A stretch of DNA of 64,000 nucleotides from CALBPI01 sp038524795 (GTDB lineage Bacteria; Pseudomonadota; Gammaproteobacteria; Steroidobacterales; Woeseiaceae). A model generated the notes under the pieces. The model did no database searches. It was not told the origin of the DNA and saw only the letters and a list, made by a program, of their open reading frames with translations. The position numbers and the translations under genes are program-made. The stretch covers positions 1 through 64,000 of the forward strand of contig JBCBIJ010000014.1 in assembly GCA_038524795.1 (NCBI GenBank), read 5' to 3'. Positions within the stretch are counted from its first letter, which is position 1; each line of letters starts with the position of its first letter. Below, piece after piece: positions 46,559-55,485 of this stretch.

Positions 46559-49021
46559 TTACTGCACCAGCATCGAGGCGCTGCCCAACGCTGCTGCGCA
46601 GACGGCCGTGCCGACGGTTTCGGTGCGGTCTGCCGCACAGTTGTTGCCACACGCGGTGAGGCGGGTAATGAGCGCGTTCAGCTCGCCTTCCATATCGGCG
46701 CGCAGCGGCTCCGTGCCCAGATTGACGCCGGCCACGGCGTCAATGACCGGGTCGATCACCAGATCACGGCCCGCCTGGCTGGAGAACGCGCTGCCAGCCG
46801 GTGCATTGAAGTCCACGCCCGGGAAGAACGAGGCGCGCAACGCCGTGTCCTGAACCAGCGCGTTGCAGTACTCCACCGCCATCTGCGAGATGCCGACCTG
46901 CTGTGAGGCCAGGAAGCCACCGAACAGCGGACTCGAAGGCATCTGCTGACGCACGGCTTCGTAGGTCAGCATGACTTCGGGGTGCGTACGCGGCACGCCC
47001 GTCGCCTGCGCCATCGTTTCGGCAACTTCGTCGAAGATGCGCACGCCGATGTCGACCTGGTCCGGAATGTCCGCCGCGTCACCCGATGCCAGCGGCACGG
47101 GGTCGGTGCGAACGTTCACGTTGTCACCCAGCACGTCGAAGGTCAGGAAGAACTCGTCGGAGTCGGGGCCCTGTTCCTGCTGGAACACGGCACCGTACGG
47201 CGACAGCGGCTGACCGAGCTCGGCGAGCAGATCACTCGAGAGGCTCTCGTTGACCGTGCGGAAGGCCTGGCCAACCGGTGCTTCCACACCGTTCACGCCG
47301 ACACGGATGCCCTGGACGGGGATGCCGTCCCAGGTGGCTGCGTTGTCGAGCGAGATGAAGTGCGGCGCGTTGAAGAGGTAGCTGTAGTTGTCGAACTGGG
47401 CGACTTCGAACAGCACGTAGGCCTCAGGCACATCCACAAGGTGCGAGACGCTGAACAGCAGGTAGAACTTCTCACCGACGCCGGCATCGAAGTTCTGCAG
47501 GATCTGTTCGGGCGTCAGCACGCGGTTGTGAATCGAGACGTAGCGGAACGTACCGGCGAACAGGCCGTCACTCGACACTTCGTTGCCGAGCACGAACGCG
47601 AACGTGTCGTCCCAGTCGGCGATGCTGCCACCACCGGTTTCATCGTTGATGTCCACGAGCTGGCCGTTGAGCCAGAGGCTGCGGCCATTGACGGGGTCCC
47701 AGTTGGCGACGACGTGCTGCAGCGTTGCCTGCAACAGTTCGTCGGCCGAAGGCGTTTGCAGCGCAGGCATACCGTTGCCGTCCGTGACGTCAGAGCGGTT
47801 TGCGAACGTGTAGTCGTAAAGCGTCTGGCCCAGCGTAAAATTCCGCGCCGTCGGGCCGGCCGAGTAACTCACAATGCGCGACTCTTCCTGGACCACGTTG
47901 GCGGGCACAACCCAGGCTTCGACCGAGTACTCGCCCGTTGCCTTGATCATGTCATGCAGCTTCTTGCTGTCCGCGGTACGGCCCTGGGCCTTACCGTTGC
48001 GGATCTCGATGCCCCAGCCGCCGACCCAGCCGACGTCACCGGACAGCGTAAGGTCGAGCGCCGGCGACACGCCACTCGTGTCGTAAGCGATGAGGCCTTC
48101 GCCCGTCTTGAACTCATACGTCGCAATGGCGTTGGCTTCGTAACGGCTGCCGCCACTGGCGACGATGCCGTCAAGAATCGTGAGTGCCTTACTGACGGTC
48201 AGGCTCGGGTCCACCGCAGTCGGTGTGATCGAGTTGGCCATGGCTTCGATGGCCGCCTGCATTTCATTCGCATCCGAGCCACAGTCGCTCCAGCAGTTGT
48301 GGAACTCGTTGCGCAGGCGCAGTACGAGGCGCGAGAGTGCCGGGTCGTTGAGCTTGATCTTCGGCTTGGCCGCGTCGTAGGCGACCTCGACATCAGGCTC
48401 AGCGAGGAACGGCGACTGCGCGAACTGAGCACCCGAGGTGTGGCAGCCCGTGCAGTACTGCGTGAGGATCGGGTGCACGGTGCTTGCGAACAAAGCGGGG
48501 TCACCCGGGAAGTTGCGGCTCGCGCCCGGATCCTTGATGACCGGTGACTCGAGGTCGATCGTGCGGCCGCCGCCGGCAACGAGGTCGCCCGCCCAGCCAG
48601 AAATCCACGTTCCCATGAGGTCGCCACACACAGCGTCGCTACCCGACCAGCAGTTGTGGCCACCGGCCACCTTGGTCGCGAGCAGCGAATCGTTCGGTGA
48701 GCTCAGGTCGACAGCCGTGTTGGCTGCCTCGTAAGCGAGGTTGATATCGTCATCCCGGGCGAAGACGGGCGCTTGCCCACCTTGGCCGTGGCAAGCGCCA
48801 CAGCCCGCTTCGGACTGAATGTTGTCCCACAGGTTCAGCTTAAAGGACTGAACGTCTGCCGTGGCCGGTGCCGGGCCGTTGTAGCCCGACGTATCGGGTA
48901 CGGACGTGACCGGGTTGACCTGCGTTTCAGCGCCGCCTCCCGAGCAGGCACTGATCACCGCTGAGGCGGCGAGAAGGCCGGTCAGGCGGCTGACGGTAAT
49001 GGCTGTTTTATGCATCGTCAT
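46559..49021 (-). CDS. Lipoprotein with two CxxCH modules and a LamG-like domain
   Basis: An 820-residue lipoprotein (lipobox ending Cys26, VISAC). Two similar modules follow: CGACH (74-78) with GHNCWS and a downstream Cys, and CTGCH (190-194) with FHNCWSDCG. Each looks like a small c-type heme module with a repeated HNCWS element. Residues about 295-520 are a LamG/concanavalin A-like jelly roll (LTLSGDVGWVGGWGIEIRNG, SLWLNGQLVD). The C-terminal 300 residues are unrecognised and cysteine-poor until CGNNCAADRT. The ATG at 49021 follows GAGGACAGAACG. It is the middle gene of the operon and likely sits at the outer membrane. Confidence 0.75.
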   Translation of the reverse strand: MTMHKTAITVSRLTGLLAASAVISACSGGGAETQVNPVTSVPDTSGYNGPAPATADVQSFKLNLWDNIQSEAGCGACHGQGGQAPVFARDDDINLAYEAANTAVDLSSPNDSLLATKVAGGHNCWSGSDAVCGDLMGTWISGWAGDLVAGGGRTIDLESPVIKDPGASRNFPGDPALFASTVHPILTQYCTGCHTSGAQFAQSPFLAEPDVEVAYDAAKPKIKLNDPALSRLVLRLRNEFHNCWSDCGSDANEMQAAIEAMANSITPTAVDPSLTVSKALTILDGIVASGGSRYEANAIATYEFKTGEGLIAYDTSGVSPALDLTLSGDVGWVGGWGIEIRNGKAQGRTADSKKLHDMIKATGEYSVEAWVVPANVVQEESRIVSYSAGPTARNFTLGQTLYDYTFANRSDVTDGNGMPALQTPSADELLQATLQHVVANWDPVNGRSLWLNGQLVDINDETGGGSIADWDDTFAFVLGNEVSSDGLFAGTFRYVSIHNRVLTPEQILQNFDAGVGEKFYLLFSVSHLVDVPEAYVLFEVAQFDNYSYLFNAPHFISLDNAATWDGIPVQGIRVGVNGVEAPVGQAFRTVNESLSSDLLAELGQPLSPYGAVFQQEQGPDSDEFFLTFDVLGDNVNVRTDPVPLASGDAADIPDQVDIGVRIFDEVAETMAQATGVPRTHPEVMLTYEAVRQQMPSSPLFGGFLASQQVGISQMAVEYCNALVQDTALRASFFPGVDFNAPAGSAFSSQAGRDLVIDPVIDAVAGVNLGTEPLRADMEGELNALITRLTACGNNCAADRTETVGTAVCAAALGSASMLVQ

Positions 49022-49031
49022 CGTTCTGTCC

Positions 49032-50201
49032 TCAGTCGCCCATGCAGTAAGTGGCTGCTTCGGCGAAGGTGGTCTTCAACCGGTAGTTGCTGCCCACGAG
49101 CGACGCCGTCATGGCGTCGACCTGTGCGCGGTCCGCGGCATCGCCGGGCTTACGCAGGCAGACGTTCTCGAACACCTTCTCGACCTGGCACTGGGCAAAC
49201 GCCTGGCTGCCCGCGAGTTCGCGGCCCATCGACTTGGCGCCTTGGCCTGACCCCGTCTGTGCGGGGTCCCAGCCCAAAAGGGCGTTGCGACCGTCGCGCC
49301 AGTAGTTCGACCAGGCGTCGTCCGGCGTACGGAAGCCGAACGGGAAGTTGGTGTCGTTGTTGAAGTACTTGGGATGAACGGCGCCGTCGGTGTATTCGAT
49401 GCGGCCCGTCTCCTCGTTGTAGTTGTAGAAGGCAAACGCCTGCGCGAGCGGGTCCATCCCGCTGTGGCAGCTAATGCAGTTACCCAGGAACAAACGGCTG
49501 TCGCCACCCGGGCTGCGCGTGACGTCCTGGCGGATACGATCCGGCGGACGGGTCACGTCAGCCACCTGCTCGAGGTCGCGGCAGAGGTGGTTCATGAGGG
49601 TGAAGCGCAGCATCGCGCGGTTCGTACCCGCGATGAAGAAGGCTTCAGCGGCGGCACGTGTGGTCATGACGCCGGCGGTCGCAGCGGCTGGCAGGTCGGT
49701 TTGTGCCGACTGCGTGGTCGCGACAAGGTTGGCCTGCAGGTCGATCGCGTTCTGCTCGAGCGCCTCGTAGTGATCGTTGTTGGTCATCGAGTAGCCGGGG
49801 ATACCCAGGCCGGCTGCGCCAACATAGAGGTGATCGCCAAACAGCACTTCGTTGAAGGGCACGTCATCGCGAATCATGCCGATTACCGTTGCCGTGTAGT
49901 CGTTGAGCGGCGCGAAGATATCGCCGTCACGATTCGTCCAGGGCGTCGCCCAGTTTTTCAACGTCACGCTGTAAAACGCGCTGTTCTGCATTGCCGTCTC
50001 GGCGGCTGCGATGGCGTTGCCGCCAGCGACCTGCGCCTCCATGGCATCGAGTACGGCCGCCGTCGGGGGTACGCCCGCGAGTCGGTCGTGAATGCGCTTG
50101 GCCTGCTCGCGCGGACCCGCCCAGGCGCTGGCAATGGACAATGCCAGCGTGAGTCCCGCTGCCCCAAGTCGTGCCGTTCGTGAAATCGTCTGTGTATTCA
50201 T
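49032..50201 (-). CDS. Secreted c-type cytochrome-like protein, one CxxCH
   Basis: A 389-residue protein with a signal peptide (LGAAGLTLALSIASAWA-GP). It has one heme-binding CISCH (residues 242-246) in LFLGNCISCHSGMDPLAQAF; the following MDPLAQAFAFYNY recalls DUF1585/1588-type cytochrome domains. The rest is helical and unrecognised. It is the first gene of the leftward operon, followed 10 bp later by the CxxCH/LamG lipoprotein. I start at ATG 50201 because the signal peptide follows directly. Confidence 0.72.
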   Translation of the reverse strand: MNTQTISRTARLGAAGLTLALSIASAWAGPREQAKRIHDRLAGVPPTAAVLDAMEAQVAGGNAIAAAETAMQNSAFYSVTLKNWATPWTNRDGDIFAPLNDYTATVIGMIRDDVPFNEVLFGDHLYVGAAGLGIPGYSMTNNDHYEALEQNAIDLQANLVATTQSAQTDLPAAATAGVMTTRAAAEAFFIAGTNRAMLRFTLMNHLCRDLEQVADVTRPPDRIRQDVTRSPGGDSRLFLGNCISCHSGMDPLAQAFAFYNYNEETGRIEYTDGAVHPKYFNNDTNFPFGFRTPDDAWSNYWRDGRNALLGWDPAQTGSGQGAKSMGRELAGSQAFAQCQVEKVFENVCLRKPGDAADRAQVDAMTASLVGSNYRLKTTFAEAATYCMGD

Positions 50202-50430
50202 TTCGACCCTGCTTTGACCGATCGCCGTGCCACATGGCAGCGGCGGTGACCTCGTTCGTTTTCCGTCTGCGGTGGTCTCAAGCACACCGCGTTGCGTCCC
50301 GTTCGCGAGCCCTGCCGGAGTCTGATCGCAGTTCACTGTCGTTGCAGTGATGGCGCTCACAATCCCGACGCTGGTGTGGCGTCGCACCCACATGTGGGCA
50401 GCTCTTGGCGGTTCGCTACACGGAAGTGGT

Positions 50431-50446
50431 TGCAATCGGCGTGCCA
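50431..50446 (-). promoter_or_regulatory. Sigma-54-type promoter for the leftward cytochrome operon
   Basis: On the minus strand TGGCACGCCGATTGCA matches the -24/-12 consensus TGGCACG-N4-TTGCA at every fixed position and with correct spacing. It would start transcription near 50419, leaving a leader of about 220 nt with the 12-bp palindrome in it. An enhancer-binding activator would be needed; none is encoded nearby. Confidence 0.6.
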
Positions 50447-50843
50447 GCCCTGGGCGTTTCGGGCGTCTGAGGGCCGTGCGGCAGGAAAATCAACGGCTTA
50501 GCAAAAAAGGCCCCGTGTCGCAGGTGACGAGCATATGTAAAGCCGTTGTCGGGGGGTTGGGACAGTAGGGTGGCAGGGCGTAGTTAAATCATTGAAAAAT
50601 AACAAATAAAAATTTGTCGCTGGAGTGAGACAGGGGTGCCGCGCATTGGCACCAGTGGTTTTGCCCGATGCGCGTGCGCCAGTTCACAAAAATGCGTCGT
50701 TCGCCGAAGACCGGTCTGTTTGGACACCAAATCAGGCTGATTAGACGCAAGACCCCTAGTTCTCTTGGGTTTTGCGTGCGGGCGTATTTGCGGAATTCGG
50801 CGCTGTCGGACGCCGCCAGGTGTGCTGTCGTCTTTTCGAGACA

Positions 50844-50872
50844 TTACGAGTCACGACACCGATTTCTATACT
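50844..50872 (+). promoter_or_regulatory. Sigma-70-like promoter for the rightward operon
   Basis: TTACGA (50844-50849) and TATACT (50867-50872) with a 17-bp spacer. The start codon at 51099 is about 220 bp further on, so the leader would be long. Confidence 0.4.
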
Positions 50873-51098
50873 CGCGCCGTTCCGAGGTTGCTGTGGCAGG
50901 TGCCCAGCTGGGTCGGAGCGCACAGTTCGGACCGATGCCAACTGGCGCTGCGGGCGAACTGTGAAGTTGTTAACAGAATGCGCGACGGGCGATCGTCACC
51001 ATGCCGTTACGTTCAATCGGCAGGTATGCGGTGCAGTCAGGTCTGGGACCTGGGCACGGCGAAGGCGACGCCTCGAAAAGCGCTTCGAGGTGCTCCCA

Positions 51099-53756
51099 AT
51101 GGACAAAGCGGTAACGGTGAAAACAAGTCATACAACGTGTGTCCGCGCGCTCGCACTCGTGCTGGCGCTCGCAACGGCGGCAGGCTGCAGTTCCTCCGGC
51201 AGCGAAGGCGACCAGGTCGGCTTCGGTGCGGGCCAGGCGCCTGATCCCGTCGCGCTCGAATTTCCGATTGTTTACGTCCAACGCCCGATTCCCCTCGATG
51301 ACGACGGCGCGCTCGTGGAGGAAGACATCCGCGAGGTGCTGTCCTTCAACCCTGGTGCTGACCTGTTTTTCCGCGACCGCGCGTCGCCCAGTACGCCCGA
51401 TGTGAATCTCACGGGCGACTTCACCATGGGTCTGGCCGATATTCGGGACGTCACCGTGTCGTTCGATGCGACAAAGGTGGCGTTCGCGATGCGTTACCCG
51501 TTCGATCCCGACGCCGACGACGAGGAGCAGGTGACGTGGAACATCTGGGAGTACGACATCCCGAGCGACACGCTGCGGCGTGTGATCTCGTCTGACATCA
51601 CGGCGGAAGCGGGCCACGACATCGCCCCGCAGTTCCTGCCCGACGGGCGACTCGTGTTCAGTTCGACGCGCCAGCGCCAGTCCGTGGCCATCCTGCTCGA
51701 CGAGGGCAAGCCGCAGTTTCCGGCTTTCGACGGCGACGACAATGAGCCCGGCTTCCTGCTGCACACAATGACGACCGACGGTACGGACATCGAACAGATC
51801 GGCTTCAACCAGAGCCATGAACTCAATCCGGTCGTACTCGATGACGGCTCAGTCGTGTTTTCGCGTTGGGACAACGTCGGCGGCACCAACGAGTTCAACC
51901 TCTACAAGATGAATCCCGACGGCACAAACCTGCAGCTGCTGTACGGCGCGCAGAGCCATGATGTCGACAACGACGGTCAGCAGGAGCAGTTCATGCAGCC
52001 GCAGGTGCTGCCTGATGGCACGCTCATCTCGCTGCTCAAGCCGTTCACCGGGCCGACGACGGGCGGCGCACTCGTCGATATCGACGTGTCGACCTACCTT
52101 GAGAACACGCAGCCCAGTGTGAATAACACGGGTATGGCCGGCCCTGCCCAAACGCCGGCGACGATCAACAATGTGCTTGCCGCCGCCGACCAAATATCGC
52201 CGGGCGGCCGCTATCGCTCGGTGTATCCGCTGCGTGACGGCACGGACCGTCTGCTCGTAAGCTGGAGCCAGTGCCGCTTGCAAGACATCGACATGGTCAT
52301 TCTTGCCTGCACACCTGACAACCTGGCTAACCCGGATCTCACCCAGGCACCGCCGCTGTACGGCATCTGGATGTACGACCGCGAGCAGGAAACGCAGGCG
52401 CCCGTCGTGACGCCTGTCGAGGGCGTGATCTTCTCGGACATCGTTGTGGCGGAGCCGCGCGATGTGCCGCTGGTGCTGCTCGCAGGTTCCAATACCTTCC
52501 TGCTCGATCCGGATATCGGTGACGAAGGTGTTGGTGTACTCAACATTCGCACCGTGTACGACGTTATGGGTGTCGACACAGCGCCAGGCGGCATCGACGT
52601 GCTCGCCGATCCTGCGCAAACCCTCGCTGCAGAGCGTCCCGCACGCTTCCTGCGACTCGAGAAGGCCGTTTCCATGCCCGACGAGGAACTCGTCGATGTG
52701 CCGGGATCAGCCTTTGGCGTCGGCGGTGGCCAGGGCTTCCGCGAAATTCTGGGTTACACGATGATCGAGCCCGATGGCTCGGTCATGGTCAAGGTGCCGG
52801 CCGACATCGCCTTCACCATGTCGATCACCGATGCCAACGGCCGCCGCATCTCGGCGCGTCATAACAACTGGCTACAGATTCGCCCCGGCGAAGAGCTCAA
52901 GTGCCAGGGCTGCCACGATGGCGGCAGCGGCCTGTCACACGGTCGCGCCGATGCGTTTGCCTCGGCACACGACGGCGGGCAGAACATTAGCGTGCCATTT
53001 CCGAACACGGACCCTGCGCTGTTCATCGACACGCCGGGCGAAACGATGGCCGAGGTGCGCGCCCGCGTGTCGTGCTCAACGGATAACTGCTCGTCGCTGC
53101 AGCCGACCGTCGACGTGACCTATCGAGACGTTTGGACCGATGAGGTCGCCGCCGGTCGCCAGGCCGATCCTGATATCGATCTGCGTTACGCCGACCTGCT
53201 GTCGCCACGTCCCGTGCAGCCGTCCTGCGAGCAGAATTGGACAGCCAGCTGCCGCACGGTCATCCATTACGAGGATCACATTCACCCGCTGTGGTCGGTG
53301 CCGCGCGTGACACTCGACGGCATGGGTAACGTGGTCAGCGACTTCACTTGCATTTCCTGCCACACGGATCGCGATGCCGCGAACCAGTTACAGGTGCCTG
53401 CCGGCCAGCTCAACCTGACGGACGGCCTCGCGCCTGAGGAGCAGGATCAGTTCGAGGCTTACCGCGAACTCGTGATTGCCGACGTCGAGGTCGAATTGAA
53501 CATGGGTGCGCTGCAGCCGCGTCTCGTGCAGGTTGATACGGACCCGGTTACGGGCGATCCGATTTTCGCGACCGTTAATGTCCCGCCAAGCGCGCGCGGC
53601 GCGGGCGCGAATGCGTCACCTGTGTTCTTTAGCCGATTCGCGCCGGGCGGCACGCACGCCGGCTACCTCAACGAGGGTGAGTTGCGCCTGATTGCCGAGT
53701 GGCTCGACATCGGTGCGCAGTACTACAACGACCCATTCCGGGTACCCCAGGACTAA
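51099..53756 (+). CDS. Hydrazine synthase alpha-related lipoprotein, beta-propeller with two CxxCH
   Basis: An 885-residue lipoprotein (lipobox TAAGC, Cys30). Residues about 60-560 are a propeller with TolB-like blades (DIAPQFLPDGRLVFSSTRQRQ, HELNPVVLDDGSVVFSRWD). The C-terminal part has two heme motifs, CQGCH (602-606) and CISCH (751-755), and matches the HzsA-related layout seen outside anammox bacteria. It is not evidence of hydrazine synthesis, because HzsB/C are absent. ATG 51099 is preceded by GAGGTGC. It heads the rightward operon. Confidence 0.8.
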   Translation: MDKAVTVKTSHTTCVRALALVLALATAAGCSSSGSEGDQVGFGAGQAPDPVALEFPIVYVQRPIPLDDDGALVEEDIREVLSFNPGADLFFRDRASPSTPDVNLTGDFTMGLADIRDVTVSFDATKVAFAMRYPFDPDADDEEQVTWNIWEYDIPSDTLRRVISSDITAEAGHDIAPQFLPDGRLVFSSTRQRQSVAILLDEGKPQFPAFDGDDNEPGFLLHTMTTDGTDIEQIGFNQSHELNPVVLDDGSVVFSRWDNVGGTNEFNLYKMNPDGTNLQLLYGAQSHDVDNDGQQEQFMQPQVLPDGTLISLLKPFTGPTTGGALVDIDVSTYLENTQPSVNNTGMAGPAQTPATINNVLAAADQISPGGRYRSVYPLRDGTDRLLVSWSQCRLQDIDMVILACTPDNLANPDLTQAPPLYGIWMYDREQETQAPVVTPVEGVIFSDIVVAEPRDVPLVLLAGSNTFLLDPDIGDEGVGVLNIRTVYDVMGVDTAPGGIDVLADPAQTLAAERPARFLRLEKAVSMPDEELVDVPGSAFGVGGGQGFREILGYTMIEPDGSVMVKVPADIAFTMSITDANGRRISARHNNWLQIRPGEELKCQGCHDGGSGLSHGRADAFASAHDGGQNISVPFPNTDPALFIDTPGETMAEVRARVSCSTDNCSSLQPTVDVTYRDVWTDEVAAGRQADPDIDLRYADLLSPRPVQPSCEQNWTASCRTVIHYEDHIHPLWSVPRVTLDGMGNVVSDFTCISCHTDRDAANQLQVPAGQLNLTDGLAPEEQDQFEAYRELVIADVEVELNMGALQPRLVQVDTDPVTGDPIFATVNVPPSARGAGANASPVFFSRFAPGGTHAGYLNEGELRLIAEWLDIGAQYYNDPFRVPQD

Positions 53757-53770
53757 TCGAAGGACCGCCA

Positions 53771-54544
53771 GTGAGCCCACGCCTTAGTTCATGCATCTCC
53801 GCAGTATTCGCGATGGTCGTGGTGCTTGCCGGCACGCTGGCAGTCGCGCCTGCGGCATTCGCCGACGAGAAGCCGCTGCGTACGGTTGAAGTTGCGGATC
53901 CGTACCTCGAGATGCACACGGGGCCGGGCAAAGGGTATCCGATCACGAACGTCGTCGAACGCGGCGAGTCGGTACAGATCGTTCGCCGCAAGACGGACTG
54001 GTTCAAGGTGCGCACGGACCGCGGACGTGAAGGCTGGGTCAATATCGTGCAGCTTGAGCTGACGCTCGACGAATTCGGCGAGCGAACGGCCATCGAACGG
54101 ATCGGTCGCGACGAGTTTCTCCAGACGCGCTGGGAAACAGGAATCATGACGGGCGACTTTGCGGGCTCCGACGCGCTTGCGGTCTATGGCGGCTACTCGA
54201 TCAGCCGCAACCTGTCGGTGGAAGTTTGGGGCTCGCAACTTGTGGGCAACTTCTCGAATGGCTGGCTTGGCACTGTCAACGTCGTGCACGAAACGTTCCC
54301 TGAATGGCGCGTCTCGCCGTACTTCACGATCGGCACCGGCATTGTCAGCACGTCGCCGAAGTCGACGCTCGTATCGCAGGAGGACCGCACCGACCAGGTG
54401 GCGCTCGTCGGCGGCGGGTTTCGCGCCTATGTCACGCGCCGCTTCGTGCTGCGCGCCGAATACAAAAGTTACGTGGTCCTCACGAGCCGCGACGAAAACG
54501 AGGAAGTGGAAGAATGGAAAGTCGGCTTCGGTTTCTTTTTCTGA
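53771..54544 (+). CDS. SH3-domain protein with C-terminal outer-membrane barrel
   Basis: A 257-residue secreted protein from GTG 53771, preceded by AAGGA with good spacing. A signal peptide (VFAMVVVLAGTLAVAPAAFA) precedes a bacterial SH3 domain (about 38-95; VADPYLEMHTGPGKGYP, VRTDRGREGWVN) that can bind peptidoglycan or peptide stems. The remainder has alternating strands and ends EEWKVGFGFFF, the terminal-Phe signal for barrel insertion. It lies 14 bp after the HzsA-like gene and overlaps the next start by 31 bp. Confidence 0.82.
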   Translation: MSPRLSSCISAVFAMVVVLAGTLAVAPAAFADEKPLRTVEVADPYLEMHTGPGKGYPITNVVERGESVQIVRRKTDWFKVRTDRGREGWVNIVQLELTLDEFGERTAIERIGRDEFLQTRWETGIMTGDFAGSDALAVYGGYSISRNLSVEVWGSQLVGNFSNGWLGTVNVVHETFPEWRVSPYFTIGTGIVSTSPKSTLVSQEDRTDQVALVGGGFRAYVTRRFVLRAEYKSYVVLTSRDENEEVEEWKVGFGFFF

Positions 54545-55191
54545 GCGTGACTGTACTGGTCATGCCGGCGCTGACGGGCTGCTCGTCGCTGCCGTTCTTC
54601 GGCCCGGGTGAAGACACCCAGGTCGCAGAGGCGCCCGAGCAGGTCATCGAGCCCGAGGTGGAGCGCCGCGAGATCGTGCAGCCGAGGATCGATACCGAGG
54701 ACTTCGAAATTGGTGTGTACGCAGGCGGTATGAGTGTCGAAGACTTCGGCGTGAATGCGGTCTACGGCGCAACAATCGCCTACCACCTTAATGAAGCGCT
54801 GTTTGTCGAGGGCGCTATCGGTCGCACCGACACGGAAGAGACGAGCTTCGAGCTACTCAGTGGTGCAGCGCAGATTCTCAACGACGACGAGCGCGAGTTC
54901 ACCTACTACAACGCATCGATCGGATGGAACATCTTTCCGGGCGAGGCGTTTTTCGGCCGCGGTCGCGCGTTTAACCAGTCCTTCTACGTGATCGCGGGGC
55001 TGGGCAGTACGCGGTTTGGCGGCGACGACCAGTTCACGATCAACGTCGGCGCTGGCTACCGCCTGTTGTTCAACGATGTCTTCGCGCTCCGTGTCGACTT
55101 TCGCGACCACGCCTTTGATACCGATCTGCTCGGTGAGAGCAAGACGGCACACAACCTGACCGGCCACGTCGGTTTCACGTTTTTCTTCTGA
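54514..55191 (+). CDS. Outer-membrane barrel lipoprotein
   Basis: A 225-residue lipoprotein with lipobox LTGC (Cys22 region). Residues about 65-225 form a small eight-stranded-type barrel (FEIGVYAGGMSVEDFGVNAVYG, then YNASIGWNIFPG, then NVGAGYRLLF), ending GHVGFTFFF. The ATG at 54514 sits inside the previous gene's last 10 codons, and a GAGGAAGTGGAAG SD region also codes for protein. It is like the preceding barrel in length and ending, so the two may form a paired surface structure. Confidence 0.8.
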   Translation: MESRLRFLFLSVTVLVMPALTGCSSLPFFGPGEDTQVAEAPEQVIEPEVERREIVQPRIDTEDFEIGVYAGGMSVEDFGVNAVYGATIAYHLNEALFVEGAIGRTDTEETSFELLSGAAQILNDDEREFTYYNASIGWNIFPGEAFFGRGRAFNQSFYVIAGLGSTRFGGDDQFTINVGAGYRLLFNDVFALRVDFRDHAFDTDLLGESKTAHNLTGHVGFTFFF

Positions 55192-55207
55192 TTGCGAGGT
55201 AAGACCC

Positions 55208-55453
55208 ATGCACCGCAAAACCACACATCGAATCGCCCGCGTCGCACTGGCGCTGTGTCTCGTCACAGCCTCAGCCGCCTGCTCGAACATCGAACCCTGG
55301 GTCAAACCCTATGAGCGCGATCGCCTCGCTGATCCGATCATGTTCCTTGACCACGACCCCGTATCGACCTCTTACATGTACCACGTGTTCGAGTCGCGCG
55401 AGGGCGCACGCGGCGCCGAGGGCGTCGTTGGCGGCGGCTGCGGCTGCAACTGA
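55208..55453 (+). CDS. DUF4266 mini-lipoprotein with GGGCGCN tail
   Basis: An 81-residue protein with lipobox SAAC (about Cys26) and the DUF4266 motif IEPWVKPYERDRLADPIMFLDHDP. It ends VGGGCGCN, a glycine-cysteine tail that is a conserved feature of the family in my recollection. In other genomes DUF4266 genes sit beside DUF3570, a thioredoxin-like gene and ApbE; here only DUF3570 follows, 32 bp away. The cysteines may bind metal or be modified. Confidence 0.85.
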   Translation: MHRKTTHRIARVALALCLVTASAACSNIEPWVKPYERDRLADPIMFLDHDPVSTSYMYHVFESREGARGAEGVVGGGCGCN

Positions 55454-55485
55454 TCGAGACCACGGAACACCGGACGGAATTCGCA

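Larger units (their letters stand above)
50202..51098. other. Long divergent intergenic region of the cytochrome cluster
   Basis: About 0.9 kb without a supportable gene. It contains an inverted repeat TCACTG-N6-CAGTGA (50333-50350), a 12-bp palindrome CCCACATGTGGG (50387-50398), a sigma-54-like promoter (50431-50446, minus), an AT-rich island around 50583-50618 in a GC-rich setting, and a sigma-70-like promoter (50844-50872, plus). Open frames here read into the leader of the lipoprotein gene and lack coding character. Confidence 0.6.

Noticed and set aside
46982..48547. 521-codon frame antisense to the CxxCH/LamG gene
   Set aside because: Shadow composition, and the opposite strand has clear lipobox and heme motifs.
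50643..50665. Second sigma-54-like site (TTGGCACC...TTTTGCCC)
   Set aside because: Spacing between GG and GC is about 13 bp, not the required 10.
51099..53756. Hydrazine synthesis (anammox) function for the HzsA-like protein
   Set aside because: The catalytic partners HzsB and HzsC and other anammox genes are absent, and the similarity is only architectural.
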